Shown: positions 24,909 to 38,900, counted from the first letter of the stretch. The stretch: 52,371 nt of DNA from Pyrodictiaceae archaeon (GCA_027028845.1 JALVHV010000154.1:1-52371), one strand, 5' to 3'. Notes: generated by a model from the letters alone, not told the origin. Translations and numbers: made by a program.

Positions 24909-25177
24909 CCTCCAGAAGCAGGCGGTAATATCACTAGTTCATCTCCATCTTTTACCTCTGCGCTGAGACTAGTTTCCTTTCCATTTAAGACGAATAGTAC
25001 ATCAAGTCCTCTTCTTGATAAATCTTCAACCAGTTTTCCTAGGCGAGGATACTTCTCGAACAAGTGCTTCAATACATCACTTAGTTTTACACCCTCGTCA
25101 ATTTCGAGGATTAGCTCGCTTGCACCACCTACTGCCTCCCTTAGCAGCGATACAAGCTTTACTCGTATACGTGGCAT
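24905..25177 (-). CDS. MoaD/ThiS-like small modifier protein
   Basis: About 90 residues: MPRIRVKLVSLLREAVGGASELILEIDEG, then KLSDVLKHLFEKYP, ending DGDELVILPPASGG. This is the beta-grasp MoaD pattern with the free C-terminal Gly-Gly that is adenylated and thiocarboxylated. It may supply sulfur for molybdopterin or tRNA thiolation, or act as an archaeal ubiquitin-like modifier (SAMP). The track start adds 17 residues; the ATG at 25177 begins at the first strand and has GTGGGGT upstream. No MoaE or E1-like gene is beside it, so the choice between these roles is open. Confidence 0.87.
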   Translation of the reverse strand: MPRIRVKLVSLLREAVGGASELILEIDEGVKLSDVLKHLFEKYPRLGKLVEDLSRRGLDVLFVLNGKETSLSAEVKDGDELVILPPASGG

Positions 25178-25252
25178 AGCATCGCTACCCCACACTATCC
25201 CGTGTAGGTATACTTGGTGGAATAACACGCTTTATTAAGTAACGCAGCTAGC

Positions 25253-25576
25253 CTAGGAGAAGACGATAAGAGGCCTTCGTTGAATAATAGCTAGTCCTAT
25301 CTTTCGCCGTGCACTGTAGAGCAGACGCCACAAAGCACCCCTTGACACACCCATTAACTTGGCAGCCTCTTCTTGTGTCCGTCCCTCAAGATATACTAGG
25401 CGATAGGCCTCAACCTCTTCCGGGTATAGTATAACAGGTTCCTTCTCCGAGACACTGCTAGAGTCATTACCCACTGGGACGAACACGGTCTCTCTACCGC
25501 TCATAGGAGGAAGCCATGGAGGTTTCTCAGCTATCCAGCATCCGCGTCTCTGCCGCATGCGGCGACGACGAGGCAA
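25253..25576 (-). CDS. DUF134 (UPF0251) helix-turn-helix protein
   Basis: About 107 residues: an Arg-rich start (LPRRRRMRQRRGCW), then VILYPEEVEAYRLVYLEGRTQEEAAKLMGVSRGALWRLLYSARRKIGLAIIQRRPLIV. The last part is the UPF0251/DUF134 sigma-region-4-like helix-turn-helix. I chose the TTG at 25576 because family members begin MPRPRRxRR; the track start at 25603 adds nine residues. Family members are commonly beside small DUF5320-like and iron-molybdenum-cofactor-type proteins, and two aromatic small proteins are indeed upstream here. A regulatory role is inferred; the usual Cys residues in the N-terminal part are scarce here. Confidence 0.85.
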   Translation of the reverse strand: MPRRRRMRQRRGCWIAEKPPWLPPMSGRETVFVPVGNDSSSVSEKEPVILYPEEVEAYRLVYLEGRTQEEAAKLMGVSRGALWRLLYSARRKIGLAIIQRRPLIVFS

Positions 25577-25664
25577 GATACTCAGCCTTGCAGGAACAAA
25601 CAAGGATCTCTAGGCAGGCTTTATCAGTTTTTCTTGCAAATCTAAAAGCATGAAGTAATGAGCT

Positions 25665-25690
25665 GCTCATCGAAAAACTGGTTGATGAGC
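25665..25690. repeat. Short inverted repeat between DUF134 and aromatic coiled-coil gene
   Basis: GCTCATC and GATGAGC, 7 bases each, are separated by 12 bases and begin at the stop codon of the gene ending at 25690. It lies between that gene and DUF134 on the same strand. It may be an RNA hairpin for 3'-end processing or an operator for the neighbouring helix-turn-helix protein. A pair of this size could arise by chance. Confidence 0.35.
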
Positions 25691-25950
25691 TAGGGAGGGG
25701 ATCGTTTACTTAGTATTCTTTTGAGCTCCTCTATTCTTGCCTCAACCTCTTCTAGTTCCTCTTTTATGCTTTTGAGCTCGTCCTCTAGATACTTCTTATA
25801 CTGTTCTAGGAATTGTAGCTCATCCTCTGGGCTCGGCGGATAGTATGGCGGATAATATGGTGGTAGAAGTGGTGGATAGGGATAGTATACTGGTATGTAG
25901 AGTGTAGGTGGCCATCTTAGCCTTCTAGGCCACCATTGGGCGTAGTACAT
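25690..25950 (-). CDS. Aromatic/proline-rich protein with C-terminal coiled coil (DUF5320-like)
   Basis: An 86-residue protein starting MYYAQWWPRRLRWPP, followed by Tyr/Pro repeats (VYYPYPPLLPPYYPPYYPP) and a charged coiled coil EDELQFLEQYKKYLEDELKSIKEELEEVEARIEELKRI. The track start at 26106 reads through the neighbouring gene in another frame; the ATG at 25950 has GGTGA just upstream, inside the TGGTGA end of that gene. The architecture resembles DUF5320-type proteins that occur with DUF134 regulators. The role is unknown; the coiled coil suggests oligomerisation. Confidence 0.65.
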   Translation of the reverse strand: MYYAQWWPRRLRWPPTLYIPVYYPYPPLLPPYYPPYYPPSPEDELQFLEQYKKYLEDELKSIKEELEEVEARIEELKRILSKRSPP

Positions 25951-25969
25951 TGTTTCACCACTCAGCGGG

Positions 25970-26221
25970 TCACCAATATGGCGGGTATACCGGGTAGTAA
26001 GGGTAGCGAGGCCAGTACGGGTAATAGGGTACTGGGTACCGATATAGGCCCCAGTAAATCCAGCCAGGTATGCCGTAAAGCCGCCAGCAAGCGCCTCGTC
26101 CTCCAAATAGCCATCCTGGTCTTAGCCATGGCGGTAGGTAGCTGAATGGACCATTTCCTGGCCAGGGTCCACTCCATCCCGCTCTCCATCCCCAGCCTTT
26201 ACCTCTCCAGCCCCATGCCAT
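25970..26221 (-). CDS. Trp/Tyr/Pro/Gly-rich small protein
   Basis: An 83-residue protein with 13 Trp: MAWGWRGKGWGWRAGWSGPW at the start and Tyr/Pro repeats (YRYPVPYYPYWPRYPYYP) at the end. The ATG is preceded by GAGAGGTGAT, a near-perfect Shine-Dalgarno. It ends TGGTGA, whose last bases form the ribosome site of the next gene (gap 19 bases), so the two are an operon. Upstream TATA-like elements are CTCTATATTC and CCTTATTGG. It has a single Cys. I recognise only the general DUF5320-like style, not a defined function. Confidence 0.65.
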   Translation of the reverse strand: MAWGWRGKGWGWRAGWSGPWPGNGPFSYLPPWLRPGWLFGGRGACWRLYGIPGWIYWGLYRYPVPYYPYWPRYPYYPVYPPYW

Positions 26222-26315
26222 GCATTATCACCTCTCTCCTCGTCTCCATCCCTAGTAGTACTAAGAACAGGGGCCAATAAGGTTTGTGCGATATTATGGA
26301 ACAGAATATAGAGAC

Positions 26316-27155
26316 TTATTTACAAGCGAAAATGTGTACAGGTGATCGCTTGGCAACATACTCTAACACGCTACCCGGTTTACCACCGATAACGACGAGT
26401 CCTACCTTCATCTTATCTACGAGCTCAACAATAACCTTATGAGGACGCCCACTAAGAACCTCGTACCGCACAGAAACATCGCCACTGATGGAGCGGGCTA
26501 GCCTAGCTAATCGCTCCTTCGCATAAGAGGGGTCCTCGCCATCCTCTACTACATGAACCATTACTAGCTCTCCCTTGCTTCGCTTGGCAAGCTCTACGCC
26601 ACATGAAAGAACAGAGTCGAGATACTCATCGAACTCCACGGCCGCAAGGATCGGTAAACCTGAGAAGGGGTTTGGCGGCATCGCTAGCTCAACCTTTTCT
26701 CCTTTCCTGCGCTTATAAGGCTTAGAGACCAGAACAGACCTAGTTGTTACACGGAGGAGTTCTTCAACAGTACTACCCATTAATAGCTCCCTGAGCCAGC
26801 CATGCCCCCTAGATGCAACAACAATATAGTCAACACTAAGCTTCTCTGCCTCTTCTGCAAGCTTCTTAGCAGGAACAGCTGGCCCAAGGACCTTGAAATC
26901 TACTAGAAAGCCCTCTGACTCAAGAAATCGCGAATATTCCTCTAGCTTCTCCAATGCTTCTCTCCTTAGCTCTGATAATAACTTATCAACAGCGAATCCA
27001 GCTACATGCTCTACAAGCTCAAGCGGAATCACATAAACAAGGCTAAGCCTCTTAGTCTCGATACTCTTAAGGCTTACAAGCCACTTGATAAGGCTATCAC
27101 TTACCTTAGATAAGTCAACACCTACAAGGGCATGCTCAAACAATAACTCTAGCAC
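26316..27155 (-). CDS. Tandem universal stress protein (two UspA domains)
   Basis: A 279-residue protein with two UspA folds. The first begins FEHALVGVDLSKVSDSLI and ends with VDYIVVASRGHGWLRELLMGSTVEELLRVTTRSVLVSKP, carrying the G-x2-G-x9-G-S ATP-binding motif. The second begins GLPILAAVEFDEYLDSVLSCGVELAKRSKGELVMVHVV and ends VGLVVIGGKPGSVLEYVAKRSPVHIFACK, where the motif is shortened, so nucleotide binding in this half is doubtful. Start is the GTG at 27155 or a TTG at 27143 with GGTG upstream. Its role in stress tolerance is by family only. Confidence 0.85.
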   Translation of the reverse strand: MLELLFEHALVGVDLSKVSDSLIKWLVSLKSIETKRLSLVYVIPLELVEHVAGFAVDKLLSELRREALEKLEEYSRFLESEGFLVDFKVLGPAVPAKKLAEEAEKLSVDYIVVASRGHGWLRELLMGSTVEELLRVTTRSVLVSKPYKRRKGEKVELAMPPNPFSGLPILAAVEFDEYLDSVLSCGVELAKRSKGELVMVHVVEDGEDPSYAKERLARLARSISGDVSVRYEVLSGRPHKVIVELVDKMKVGLVVIGGKPGSVLEYVAKRSPVHIFACK

Positions 27156-27247
27156 CTAGTTTCCTAGTAAGGCCTTAGACAAGAAAATAGTATTCGGCCT
27201 ACAATGCTAAGTGAGAGAAGCAAGTTAACAATACAGAGGAATTATTG

Positions 27248-27334
27248 TGGCGCCGGGGGCGGGATTTGAACCCGCGCGGCCGTGCGGCCACCGGCTCTCA
27301 AGGCCGGCCCCTTAGACCGCTCGGGCACCCCGGC
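27248..27334 (-). tRNA. tRNA-Ser (UGA anticodon)
   Basis: On the minus strand GCCGGGG pairs with CCCCGGC as the 7-bp acceptor stem, followed by discriminator G (normal for Ser) and an encoded CCA. TGCCCGAGCGG begins the D arm, GCCGGC-CTTGAGA-GCCGGT forms the anticodon arm with loop anticodon TGA, a long variable arm (GGCCGCACGGCC) follows, and the T arm is GCGGGTTCAAATCCCGC. The long variable arm and UGA identify serine. No intron is present. It lies after rps10 on the same strand but has its own TATA box. Confidence 0.95.
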
Positions 27335-27355
27335 GCCCAGGAGAAGCCGCTGACC

Positions 27356-27364
27356 CATATAATA
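27356..27364 (-). promoter_or_regulatory. TATA box of tRNA-Ser
   Basis: TATTATATG on the minus strand lies about 25 bases upstream of the tRNA 5' end, the standard archaeal spacing for a TBP/TFB promoter starting at or just before the mature tRNA. Confidence 0.6.
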
Positions 27365-27467
27365 GTGGAGCAATGGATAGGTTGTAAATAAGACTCACTC
27401 ATATGAAGGGGCTAAAACATGGTACTATTCTATTCACTATTCTTCTGTAGCTATAGTACTTACTTAG

Positions 27468-27776
27468 TTACCTAAGCCTTATTTCTATGTAGACGTCCTC
27501 GGGTACACGAACTCTCATTATTTGTCTCATAACTCTTTCATCAGCATCTACTATAACTAGCCTTTTATGTATTCTTAGCTCCCACTTATCCCACTTTTTG
27601 GATCCTTCGCCATGGGGTAATCTTAGTGTCGGTACTATAAGGCGCTTTGTAGGAAGCGGAATCGGGCCTCTCATCCTAACGCCTGCTTTCTGAGCTATCT
27701 TCTTTATCTGGTCTACAACCATGTTTAAGTTATCAACGTTTGTGCTCCATAGCCTTATCTCTGCACGCTGCACCAT
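27468..27776 (-). CDS. rps10: Small-subunit ribosomal protein S10
   Basis: About 102 residues of uS10: [31 protein letters not shown], then [66 protein letters not shown], the full family. It sits in the 30S head. The track start (27806) lies at or before the likely transcription start from the TATA-like CTTTAATAA at 27818-27826, so I use the internal ATG at 27776, preceded by GGGGAGGAGAT. It follows EF-1-alpha as in other archaeal str clusters, but has a 200-base gap and its own promoter. Confidence 0.95.
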   Translation of the reverse strand: MVQRAEIRLWSTNVDNLNMVVDQIKKIAQKAGVRMRGPIPLPTKRLIVPTLRLPHGEGSKKWDKWELRIHKRLVIVDADERVMRQIMRVRVPEDVYIEIRLR

Positions 27777-27817
27777 GGCTCTTATCTCCTCCCCTTCAAC
27801 TATCATCGGCCCGGGGA

Positions 27818-27826
27818 TTATTAAAG
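27818..27826 (-). promoter_or_regulatory. Probable TATA box of rps10
   Basis: CTTTAATAA on the minus strand lies about 45 bases before the chosen rps10 start. Initiation would fall near 27800, leaving a leader of about 25 bases that contains the GGGGAGG ribosome site. The rest of the gap to EF-1-alpha (27830-28007) is AT-rich and shows no gene. Confidence 0.5.
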
Positions 27827-28007
27827 CCTTAACAACTTTCTATTATACTTCAGCAATTAATAGTCCCAAACCAAAGGAATAGAATATATGTAATAAGTAG
27901 CGAGAGTCTATAGAAACGAGTTAGCTGATTATGTATTATGTAAAAATTGTCTATGCTTAAGCACCTCTGTGCCGCGAAGAGAAGAGTAGTGAGAAAGTAA
28001 TTCCTCG

Positions 28008-29327
28008 TTACTTCTTTCTTATCTCTACCTTTGCTGGCTTGACATCTATTACTACGCCGATGCCTATGGTCTTGCCCATGTCTCTCATCGCGAAGCGGCC
28101 TAGTGGTGGGAATTCGCTGTACTTCTCTATGACCATCGGCTTGATTGGCTTGAACTTCACTATAGCAGCATCGCCCATCTTTAGGAACTGTGGGTTCTTC
28201 TCTACTACTTGGCCCGTTCTTGGGTCTAGTTTCGCTTGTATTTCTACTATTCTTGCCGCTATGCTTGCTGTGTGTGCATGTATGACTGGTGTGTAGCCCA
28301 CTGTTATAGCGCTTGGATGCCATATTACGAAGATTCTTGCTGTGAACTCGTCTGCCACTGTTGGTGGATTGTCTAGGTGGCCTACTACGTCTCCACGCTT
28401 TACATCCTTCTTGGAGACGCCTCTCACGTTGAAACCTATGTTGTCACCGGGCTCTGCTTGCTGTAGTGGCTGGTGATGCATCTCTATGCTGCGGACCTCG
28501 CCTACCACGCCTGGTGGCATGAATACTACCTTGTCACCGACTCTGAGTACACCGGTCTCTACACGGCCTACTGGTACTGTGCCTACTCCAGGTATTACAT
28601 AGACGTTCTGTATCGGTATCCTCAGTGGCTTGTCTACAGGCTTCTTTGGTGGCTTGATGTAGTTGTCGAGCGCCTCTACTAGGGTCGGGCCATTGTACCA
28701 TGGCATGTTGGGGCTGCGCTCTATTAGGTTCTCACCTGTCCAGGCAGATACAGGTATGAATGGTATCTCGTCAACCTTGTAACCAAGGCCCTTCATGAAC
28801 TTCTTTAGTACCGCTACTATTTGCTCATACCTCTGCTTGCTGTAAGGTGGCTCTGTTGCATCCATCTTGTTGACAGCGACAATTATCTGGTCAATACCCA
28901 TTGTCTTTGCGAGTATTAGGTGCTCACGAGTCTGGCCCTCGGCGCTCATACCGGCCTCGAATTCACCCTTCCTCGCCGACACCACTAGTATTGCTGCGTC
29001 TGCTTGGCTAGCGCCAGTAATCATGTTCTTTACGAAGTCTCTGTGACCAGGAGCATCTATGATTGTAAAGTAGTACTTCTTAGTCTCGAACTTGACGAAG
29101 CTTAGGTCTATTGTTACACCGCGCTCCCTCTCCTCTTTTAGCTTGTCTAGTAGCCACGCGTACTTGAAGGACTCCTTACCCTTCTTCTTCGCCTCCTCCT
29201 CCAGCATCTTGATAGTCTTCTCGTCAACGAATCCCAGACGGAATAGTAGGTGGCCTACTAGCGTGCTCTTACCGTGGTCAACGTGCCCTATCACTACGAG
29301 GTTAAGGTGCGGCTTCTGCTGACTCAT
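28008..29327 (-). CDS. tuf: Translation elongation factor EF-1-alpha
   Basis: GTPase of about 439 residues that delivers aminoacyl-tRNA to the ribosome. GTP-binding motifs are GHVDHGKST (G1), DAPGHRDF (G3), NKMD (G4) and SAWTGENL (G5 region), followed by the two beta-barrel domains. [15 protein letters not shown] is the switch I region. The start is the ATG at 29327 ([11 protein letters not shown]), with GGGTGA upstream, rather than the track start at 29336. It is in the conserved position between rps7 and rps10. Confidence 0.97.
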   Translation of the reverse strand: MSQQKPHLNLVVIGHVDHGKSTLVGHLLFRLGFVDEKTIKMLEEEAKKKGKESFKYAWLLDKLKEERERGVTIDLSFVKFETKKYYFTIIDAPGHRDFVKNMITGASQADAAILVVSARKGEFEAGMSAEGQTREHLILAKTMGIDQIIVAVNKMDATEPPYSKQRYEQIVAVLKKFMKGLGYKVDEIPFIPVSAWTGENLIERSPNMPWYNGPTLVEALDNYIKPPKKPVDKPLRIPIQNVYVIPGVGTVPVGRVETGVLRVGDKVVFMPPGVVGEVRSIEMHHQPLQQAEPGDNIGFNVRGVSKKDVKRGDVVGHLDNPPTVADEFTARIFVIWHPSAITVGYTPVIHAHTASIAARIVEIQAKLDPRTGQVVEKNPQFLKMGDAAIVKFKPIKPMVIEKYSEFPPLGRFAMRDMGKTIGIGVVIDVKPAKVEIRKK

Positions 29328-29428
29328 ATTCTTCACCCAGACCCCTTTCCTTCTTGCCGGAGAAGTGCTTCTATAAAGCGAGTCTTATAAAGGTTTAGTA
29401 AACAATAGATACAAGGCGATATATGAGG

Positions 29429-30031
29429 CTATCTTGAGCTTAGAGCTATTCTCTCTATCTCCTCCTTCCTTCTAACAGCATAGCTTCGTGTATCACCATG
29501 AGCAGCAGCGATGATCTCATCAGCTAAGCACTCCTCTATTGGCTTTGGGTTATTGAATGCACACATCCTCGCACCATCAGCTAGGTGCTTTAGTGCGACA
29601 TCGACTCTACGCTGCGGCGCTACGTCAACGGACACAAAATACGTTATACCACCATACATTATTCGTGTAACGTCTTCGCGCGGTGCAGCATTCTCTATCG
29701 CGCGGACGAGGACTTGTAGCGGGTTCTCTCCTGTTCTTACATATATTAGCTCGAATGCTTGTCTAACAATATTGTACGCTAGATGCTTCTTGCCCATGTT
29801 ACGCCCAGGATGCATCAGCCTGTTAATGAGTCTCTCAACTATGGGTACCTCTGACTTGCCGAAACGTCTGTGCTCGTGCCTACCACCAGTGTGAGGGAGC
29901 CACACTGGTTTTAGCGAGATATACCGCTTAAGGCTTGGATCACGTATCTCTATGCCCTCAAAGCTCCACTTACCAAACAGCTTTATGTTCCTAGGGTCTA
30001 GTCCTGGAACCTGCTCCTGGAGCTCGCTCAT
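29429..30031 (-). CDS. rps7: Small-subunit ribosomal protein S7
   Basis: A 200-residue archaeal-type uS7 with [88 protein letters not shown] and a C-terminal [14 protein letters not shown]. It organises the 3' major domain of 16S rRNA. Unlike the standard cluster it does not directly follow rps12: an opposite-strand gene and about 640 bases separate them, so it must have a separate promoter. The ATG is followed by SELQEQVPG. Confidence 0.96.
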   Translation of the reverse strand: MSELQEQVPGLDPRNIKLFGKWSFEGIEIRDPSLKRYISLKPVWLPHTGGRHEHRRFGKSEVPIVERLINRLMHPGRNMGKKHLAYNIVRQAFELIYVRTGENPLQVLVRAIENAAPREDVTRIMYGGITYFVSVDVAPQRRVDVALKHLADGARMCAFNNPKPIEECLADEIIAAAHGDTRSYAVRRKEEIERIALSSR

Positions 30032-30162
30032 ACCGCGTACCCTCCCAGGGGGCTACACGAGAGCCCGGGAATAAATTTAGGTCTCGCTTACACCTCCAAC
30101 ACTAGAGAAAATAAAGGTATACAGAGAATAAGACTAGCAAGGGCTTGAGGAGGAGCAGAGAA

Positions 30163-30630
30163 TTGCCTCCACCAAAGGGCTCAGATATCCTACTAGAAGC
30201 ACGTAACGTTACAGCTATGATTACTCCGAGCGTCCCTAATATACCTGTTATAGTCCTTGAGCTAGAGGATGGTAGAGAATTCACATTGTACAATGTACCA
30301 TTCGAGATAGTTGAAGCACTAAACAAGATCGAGAGACAGAAAGATGAACCCTCCCTACCTGGTATGAGGGAAACAGTATTTGATATACTAATTGATATGA
30401 GGAACTTCTTTGAGGAACTAGGAAAGAGGCTAGAATACGTCGTAATAGACGAGATAGACTATAATACCTACCTATATACGGCAAAAGCTAGTTTTAATCT
30501 AGGAGGAATATACATGATGAGAAGAATGGTGCCGAGCCATGCAATATTCCTAGCAAGATTATTTGATAAGCCTATTTATGTATCCAAGAGGCTTGTTGAT
30601 GAACAAGAATCCTTCGAGAACGAGGAATGA
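30163..30630 (+). CDS. DUF151 (bifunctional nuclease-like) protein inside the str cluster
   Basis: About 155 residues. MITPSVPNIPVIVLELEDGREFTLYNVPFEIVEAL and the C-terminal SHAIFLARLFDKPIYVSKRLVDEQ match the DUF151/bifunctional nuclease pattern (xPSDAIALALRxxxPIYV). The family has been reported as a nuclease domain in some bacteria and plants; archaeal roles are unknown. I prefer the TTG at 30163, with GGAGGAGCAGAG upstream, over the TTG at 30145. The gene is on the plus strand between rps12 and rps7, which are both minus, so it interrupts an otherwise conserved array. Confidence 0.78.
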   Translation: MPPPKGSDILLEARNVTAMITPSVPNIPVIVLELEDGREFTLYNVPFEIVEALNKIERQKDEPSLPGMRETVFDILIDMRNFFEELGKRLEYVVIDEIDYNTYLYTAKASFNLGGIYMMRRMVPSHAIFLARLFDKPIYVSKRLVDEQESFENEE

Positions 30631-30669
30631 ATTACTTAATAGATAGGAATAATAACTATTTGTACCGTT

Positions 30670-31113
30670 TCATCGCTGTGGCTTCTGCTTTTTGCCCTCT
30701 AGTATAGCTTTTAATGATACACCATTAACTGTTACAACCTTATAACGTACACCAGGAATGTCACCCATTGATCGTCCGCGCGGACCACCAATACCCTCAA
30801 TGAGTACCTCGTCGTGCTCATCTACTACGAGGAGGCCACCATCGCCTGGCACGAAGGCTGTGACCACGCGTCCATTCTTCACTAGTTGTACCCTTACACA
30901 TTTTCGTACGGCTGAATTAGGCTGGCGCGCCTCTACACCTACCTTCTCAAGAACTATCCCACGAGCCATTGGCGCTCCTTCAAGGGGGTCGTACTTCTTC
31001 TTTAGGCCCAGCATGCGTATCTTGAACTCTCTTTGGCTCCAGCGGAATTTTAGTCTCTTACGCTTAAGCTTACGCGCTGCGAAGAACCCATTTGGCGACT
31101 TCTTGCCCGCCAA
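30670..31113 (-). CDS. rps12: Small-subunit ribosomal protein S12
   Basis: A 147-residue uS12, with the long archaeal N terminus ([27 protein letters not shown]), then [47 protein letters not shown] and [30 protein letters not shown]. It contributes to decoding at the A site; the PNSA loop region of the family is present ([11 protein letters not shown]). It is the last gene of the RNA polymerase-side transcript, as the next gene is on the other strand. Confidence 0.97.
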   Translation of the reverse strand: MAGKKSPNGFFAARKLKRKRLKFRWSQREFKIRMLGLKKKYDPLEGAPMARGIVLEKVGVEARQPNSAVRKCVRVQLVKNGRVVTAFVPGDGGLLVVDEHDEVLIEGIGGPRGRSMGDIPGVRYKVVTVNGVSLKAILEGKKQKPQR

Positions 31114-31169
31114 GACTAGGGCACCTCTTCTTTGTCCTACCCAGTAGCCTGTTACGTAGAGGGAGGGGC

Positions 31170-31601
31170 TTATCTTATTTTTACCTCGTCTATATCGTGG
31201 TATCTCTTTAAGACTATGCGAGCTATAGCTACCTTTTTGCCTCCCTTGCCGATCGCTTTACCCTTATCAGCCGGATCAACTACTACATAAAGTATGTTCC
31301 TGCCATTACGCTTTACTAGCCTGATATTGAGTATTCGTGCCGGCGAGAATATGTTCTTAACTAGGTCCTCTAACGTGTCAGCATACTCTATTACTTCGAT
31401 TTCCTTGCCGAGGAGACGACGGAGCCTATTAATATTGGAGCCTCTACGCCCAATAGCCTTACCTGCGTCACCGGGCCTAACTATGAATATTACACGGTTA
31501 TTCTCATCGTCAATAATGCAATCGCGTGCTACTGCACCTGTTAGGTCCTGGAGCAACGCCATATATCTCATTTCTTCAGCTGTTAGCTTTATGTTAGCCA
31601 A
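31170..31601 (-). CDS. nusA: NusA-like transcription factor (two KH domains)
   Basis: A 143-residue archaeal NusA, lacking the bacterial N-terminal and S1 domains. Two KH motifs are seen: [27 protein letters not shown] and [28 protein letters not shown]. It binds RNA and is thought to act on elongation or termination. It lies between rpl30e and rps12 in the usual archaeal order, with short gaps on both sides. Confidence 0.94.
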   Translation of the reverse strand: MANIKLTAEEMRYMALLQDLTGAVARDCIIDDENNRVIFIVRPGDAGKAIGRRGSNINRLRRLLGKEIEVIEYADTLEDLVKNIFSPARILNIRLVKRNGRNILYVVVDPADKGKAIGKGGKKVAIARIVLKRYHDIDEVKIR

Positions 31602-31637
31602 ACCCGTTCACACACCTCCGTTCACATCTAGATTTGT

Positions 31638-31972
31638 TCACGCTTCTTGAGACTGTACAGCCTCTATGAGGTCAATTATACGGGAGTTTCCGGGATCTAG
31701 GATAGCTAGGCTTGCAACTGTAAATGGTTTTCCGCAAACAGCTCCCAGCTCAAGGCTTGTACCAGGATAGACATACACTGGTATATTGCTGAGCCTAGCA
31801 TAGTAGATTATGTCGTCGCGTATCTCGGGCGGAGCATTCTCCGCAACAATCACTGCCTTTGCCTTACCGAGCTTAACTAGTTTCAATGTCTTCCTCGAAC
31901 CTAGAATAACTTTGCCAGTCTTTAGTGCATTCACCAATTCCTTCTCAATATCACCGACCTGAACCGTGCTCA

Positions 31973-31973
<1 letters not shown>
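31638..31973 (-). CDS. rpl30e: Large-subunit ribosomal protein L30e
   Basis: A 111-residue eL30 of the L7Ae-like kink-turn-binding fold: [84 protein letters not shown]. The GTG start overlaps the TAG of rpoA2, so the two are translationally coupled. It has the usual archaeal position after RNA polymerase subunit A''. Confidence 0.96.
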
Positions 31974-35886
<3,913 letters not shown>

Positions 35887-35910
35887 AAGTAATCACCTCA
35901 TAGATTTTTA

Positions 35911-38900
35911 TCATGGCTTCCATTCATACTTCGGAGCAAGTCTCAGCCTAGGCATTACGCACATGGACATGAGTTCTTGTAGCAGTAGTTTGAACGCGTA
36001 GGGAACGACTACTGCTGATATCTTGCCATTCTCGCCATGTATCGGGCATATGTATTTCCGCTTGTTTCTATCAAACCACGCTATGTGACCACAGAGCTCA
36101 CAGACGTACATGACGTACTTGTCGCTACTTTCTAGCATCCTTTCCCGCAGGAGCATAGCTGCTCCGTGGCCTACGAGACAGTCGCGCTCCATTTCACCGA
36201 ATCGTAGACCACCCTCCCTTGCACGTCCCTCCGTTGGCTGCCTCGTTAGTATCTGAATGGGGCCCCTGGCTCTCGCATGCATCTTGTCAGCAACCATGTG
36301 GTGTAGCTTCTGATAATAGACTACTCCAATTAGTATTGGGTTGCGCAGCATCTCGCCAGTCCTACCATCATACATTAGCTCGGTTCCGTCGGGAGCATAG
36401 CCTGCTTTGAGTAGCTCTATCTTAAGGTTCTCTATTGGCTCCTTTGCAAAGGGGGTGCCATCAACGAATCTGGCGTATATTGCAGCATATTTGCCCGCTA
36501 TCGTTTCAAATAACTGTCCGAGAGTCATTCTTGAAGGGAATGCGTGCGGGTTTATGATTATGTCAGGTGTTATTCCGTCCTCCGTGAAAGGCATGTCGTA
36601 CTGAGGTATTAAGAGGCCTATGACACCTTTCTGGCCATGGCGCGAAGCAAACTTGTCGCCGAGTTCCGGTATTCTCTGGTCTCTTACTCGTACCTTGACT
36701 AGCTTGAAGCCCTCAACGTTCTCTGTCAGTATTACTGTATCAACGAAGCCCTTCTCACCATGCCTCATGGTGACCGAGGTGTCGCGGCGCCTAACAGATA
36801 CTGTTCCAAACTCTCTATATTCTTCCATGAAACGCGGCGGACTAGTCTTACCTATCAGTACTTCACCGCCCTTTACCTCTACCTCTGGGCTCACAATACC
36901 ATCAGCATCGAGCTTTCTGTACATCTCGGGGGGTTTCGAGCCCTCGACACTCGGCTCTGGCACCTCTATGCGGTCGCTTAGACCGCCAGAGTATCGTCTC
37001 TCCTCCGTAGCGTATAGTCTAAAGAACGTTGAGCGAGCCAAGCCCCGTTCAACGGAGGACTTATTCATTATTATTGCGTCCTCTATGTTGTAGCCAGTGA
37101 AGGACATCACTGCTATTACAACGTTTTGGCCAGCAGGTCTCTCGTTGAACCCTATTACGTCGAGCATTCTTGTCTGTACGAGTGGTTTCTCAGGATAGTG
37201 TAGGAGGTGACCCCTAGTATCAACTCTTATTTGGTAATTAGCGGCGTAGAGACCTAGTGCCTGCTTAGCCATGGCTGCTTGATAGGTGTTACGTGGAGAC
37301 TGGTTGTGCTCAGCATAAGGTATCGTAGCAGCTGTAACGCTCATTATAGCTGCGGGCCATATCTCCATGTGTGTATGTTCCTTAGTTATGTCTTGCGGAT
37401 TTAACGCAATATAGGTGTTTTCTTCCTCCTCTGCGTCAAGCATCTCAACAATACCGTTTCTAAGCAGATCGCTGAAGCGCCATTCTCCGCGCCTTAGTTT
37501 CTCGGCATGCTCTGGCCTATACACTAGTTTACCATCTTCAACGACGAATACGGGGCGCAGGAGACGACCGGGATCTGTGTTAATGTGAACCTCGTTGATA
37601 TGCTCAGTCTTGTAATGAGCTACATTTATGTACGGTGAGAGTTTGCCTTGGCGACGGAGCTTGCGTATAGTGTATACTAGTTCCTCGCCCTTAGGGTGAT
37701 ATCCTATTAGCCTACCATTTAGGAACACCTTGCTCCATGCCATTAGCTCTGGAGGGTAATACCCTGCCTTGCGTACCTCATTGAATATCTCTACGGCGTC
37801 TCGGACGCCCATGCTGTAGAGTAGTTTTTCTACTTCACTTTCATCCGCGCCAGGTGATACGTAGGCCATTAATGCAAGGTTCTTTACTAGGCCACAGTTA
37901 GGGCCTTCGGGTGTTTCGAATGGGCATATCCTGCCCCACTGTGTTCCGTGGACATCGCGTGCCTCGAAGTGTGGCTGGCTCCTGCTTAGCTGTGATACCA
38001 CACGCCTAAGATGGCTAAGCATTGAGAGCCAATTAGTTCTGTCAAGTAGCTGGCTTACACCAGTTCTTTGGCCAGGCCAGTTACCTGTAGCTAGTGCCTC
38101 GCGTATACGGTTGGTAACTATATCGGATCTTATTAGCATCCTAGCTGTTATTCTACGTCCACGCGCGCGCAAGCGTTCTAGCTGCTGTCTAATGTCGTAT
38201 ATAAGCGTCCTCATAGCTATCCTGAATACCATTGCTATGAGGTCGCCTGCTAAGAGGACACGCTTGTTCGCATAATGGTCCTTGTCGTCCTCGGGTCTCC
38301 GTCCAAGCACGTACTCGAGGAGCTTAGCAGCCATTTGACCAAGGAAGAGTGCCTTGCGTAGCCTATCCTGTGGAGAGGTGCCGATATGTGGTAAGAGTAT
38401 GGTGTCAAGGACTCTTTCTGCTACGCGTATTCTCTGTTCTCGAGGCTTACCTATACCTTCTCTAAACCTACTACCTATGTAGTCAAGTGCATCCTCTACC
38501 GTGTTTATTGCCCTAGCTTGCTCAAGGGATGGAATAAGCATTTGCTGTAACTGTGGATCAGGCGAAACTGCTAATACTATATCTCTATCGCTCTCCAGGC
38601 CAAGGGCCCTCATAAGGACTACGAATGGTATCTTGCTCAATGCCCTGCTCATTGATACATGAAGTGTACCGTCCTTGTGCATATCGAGTATAAGTTGGTA
38701 CCTTACACCAGCGTGGGATGATATAACCTTGGCTGTGTAAACCGCGCTACCAGTACCCGCTCGTGCTTTGCCAACTAGGATTCTGTTTAGTGCCTGGTCT
38801 TCTTGCATCACAACGACTCTTTCGGATCCATTTATTATGAAATAACCTCCCGGATCCTTGGGATCCTCGCCAGCCTCCACAAGCCTTCTTTCGCACTCCT

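Noticed and set aside
25690-26106. 138-residue frame as one gene
   Set aside because: Its first 52 residues are a shadow of the aromatic gene in another frame; the ribosome site and composition support a start at 25950.
27850-28323. 157-residue minus-strand ORF
   Set aside because: It overlaps the end of EF-1-alpha in another frame and runs into AT-rich intergenic sequence.
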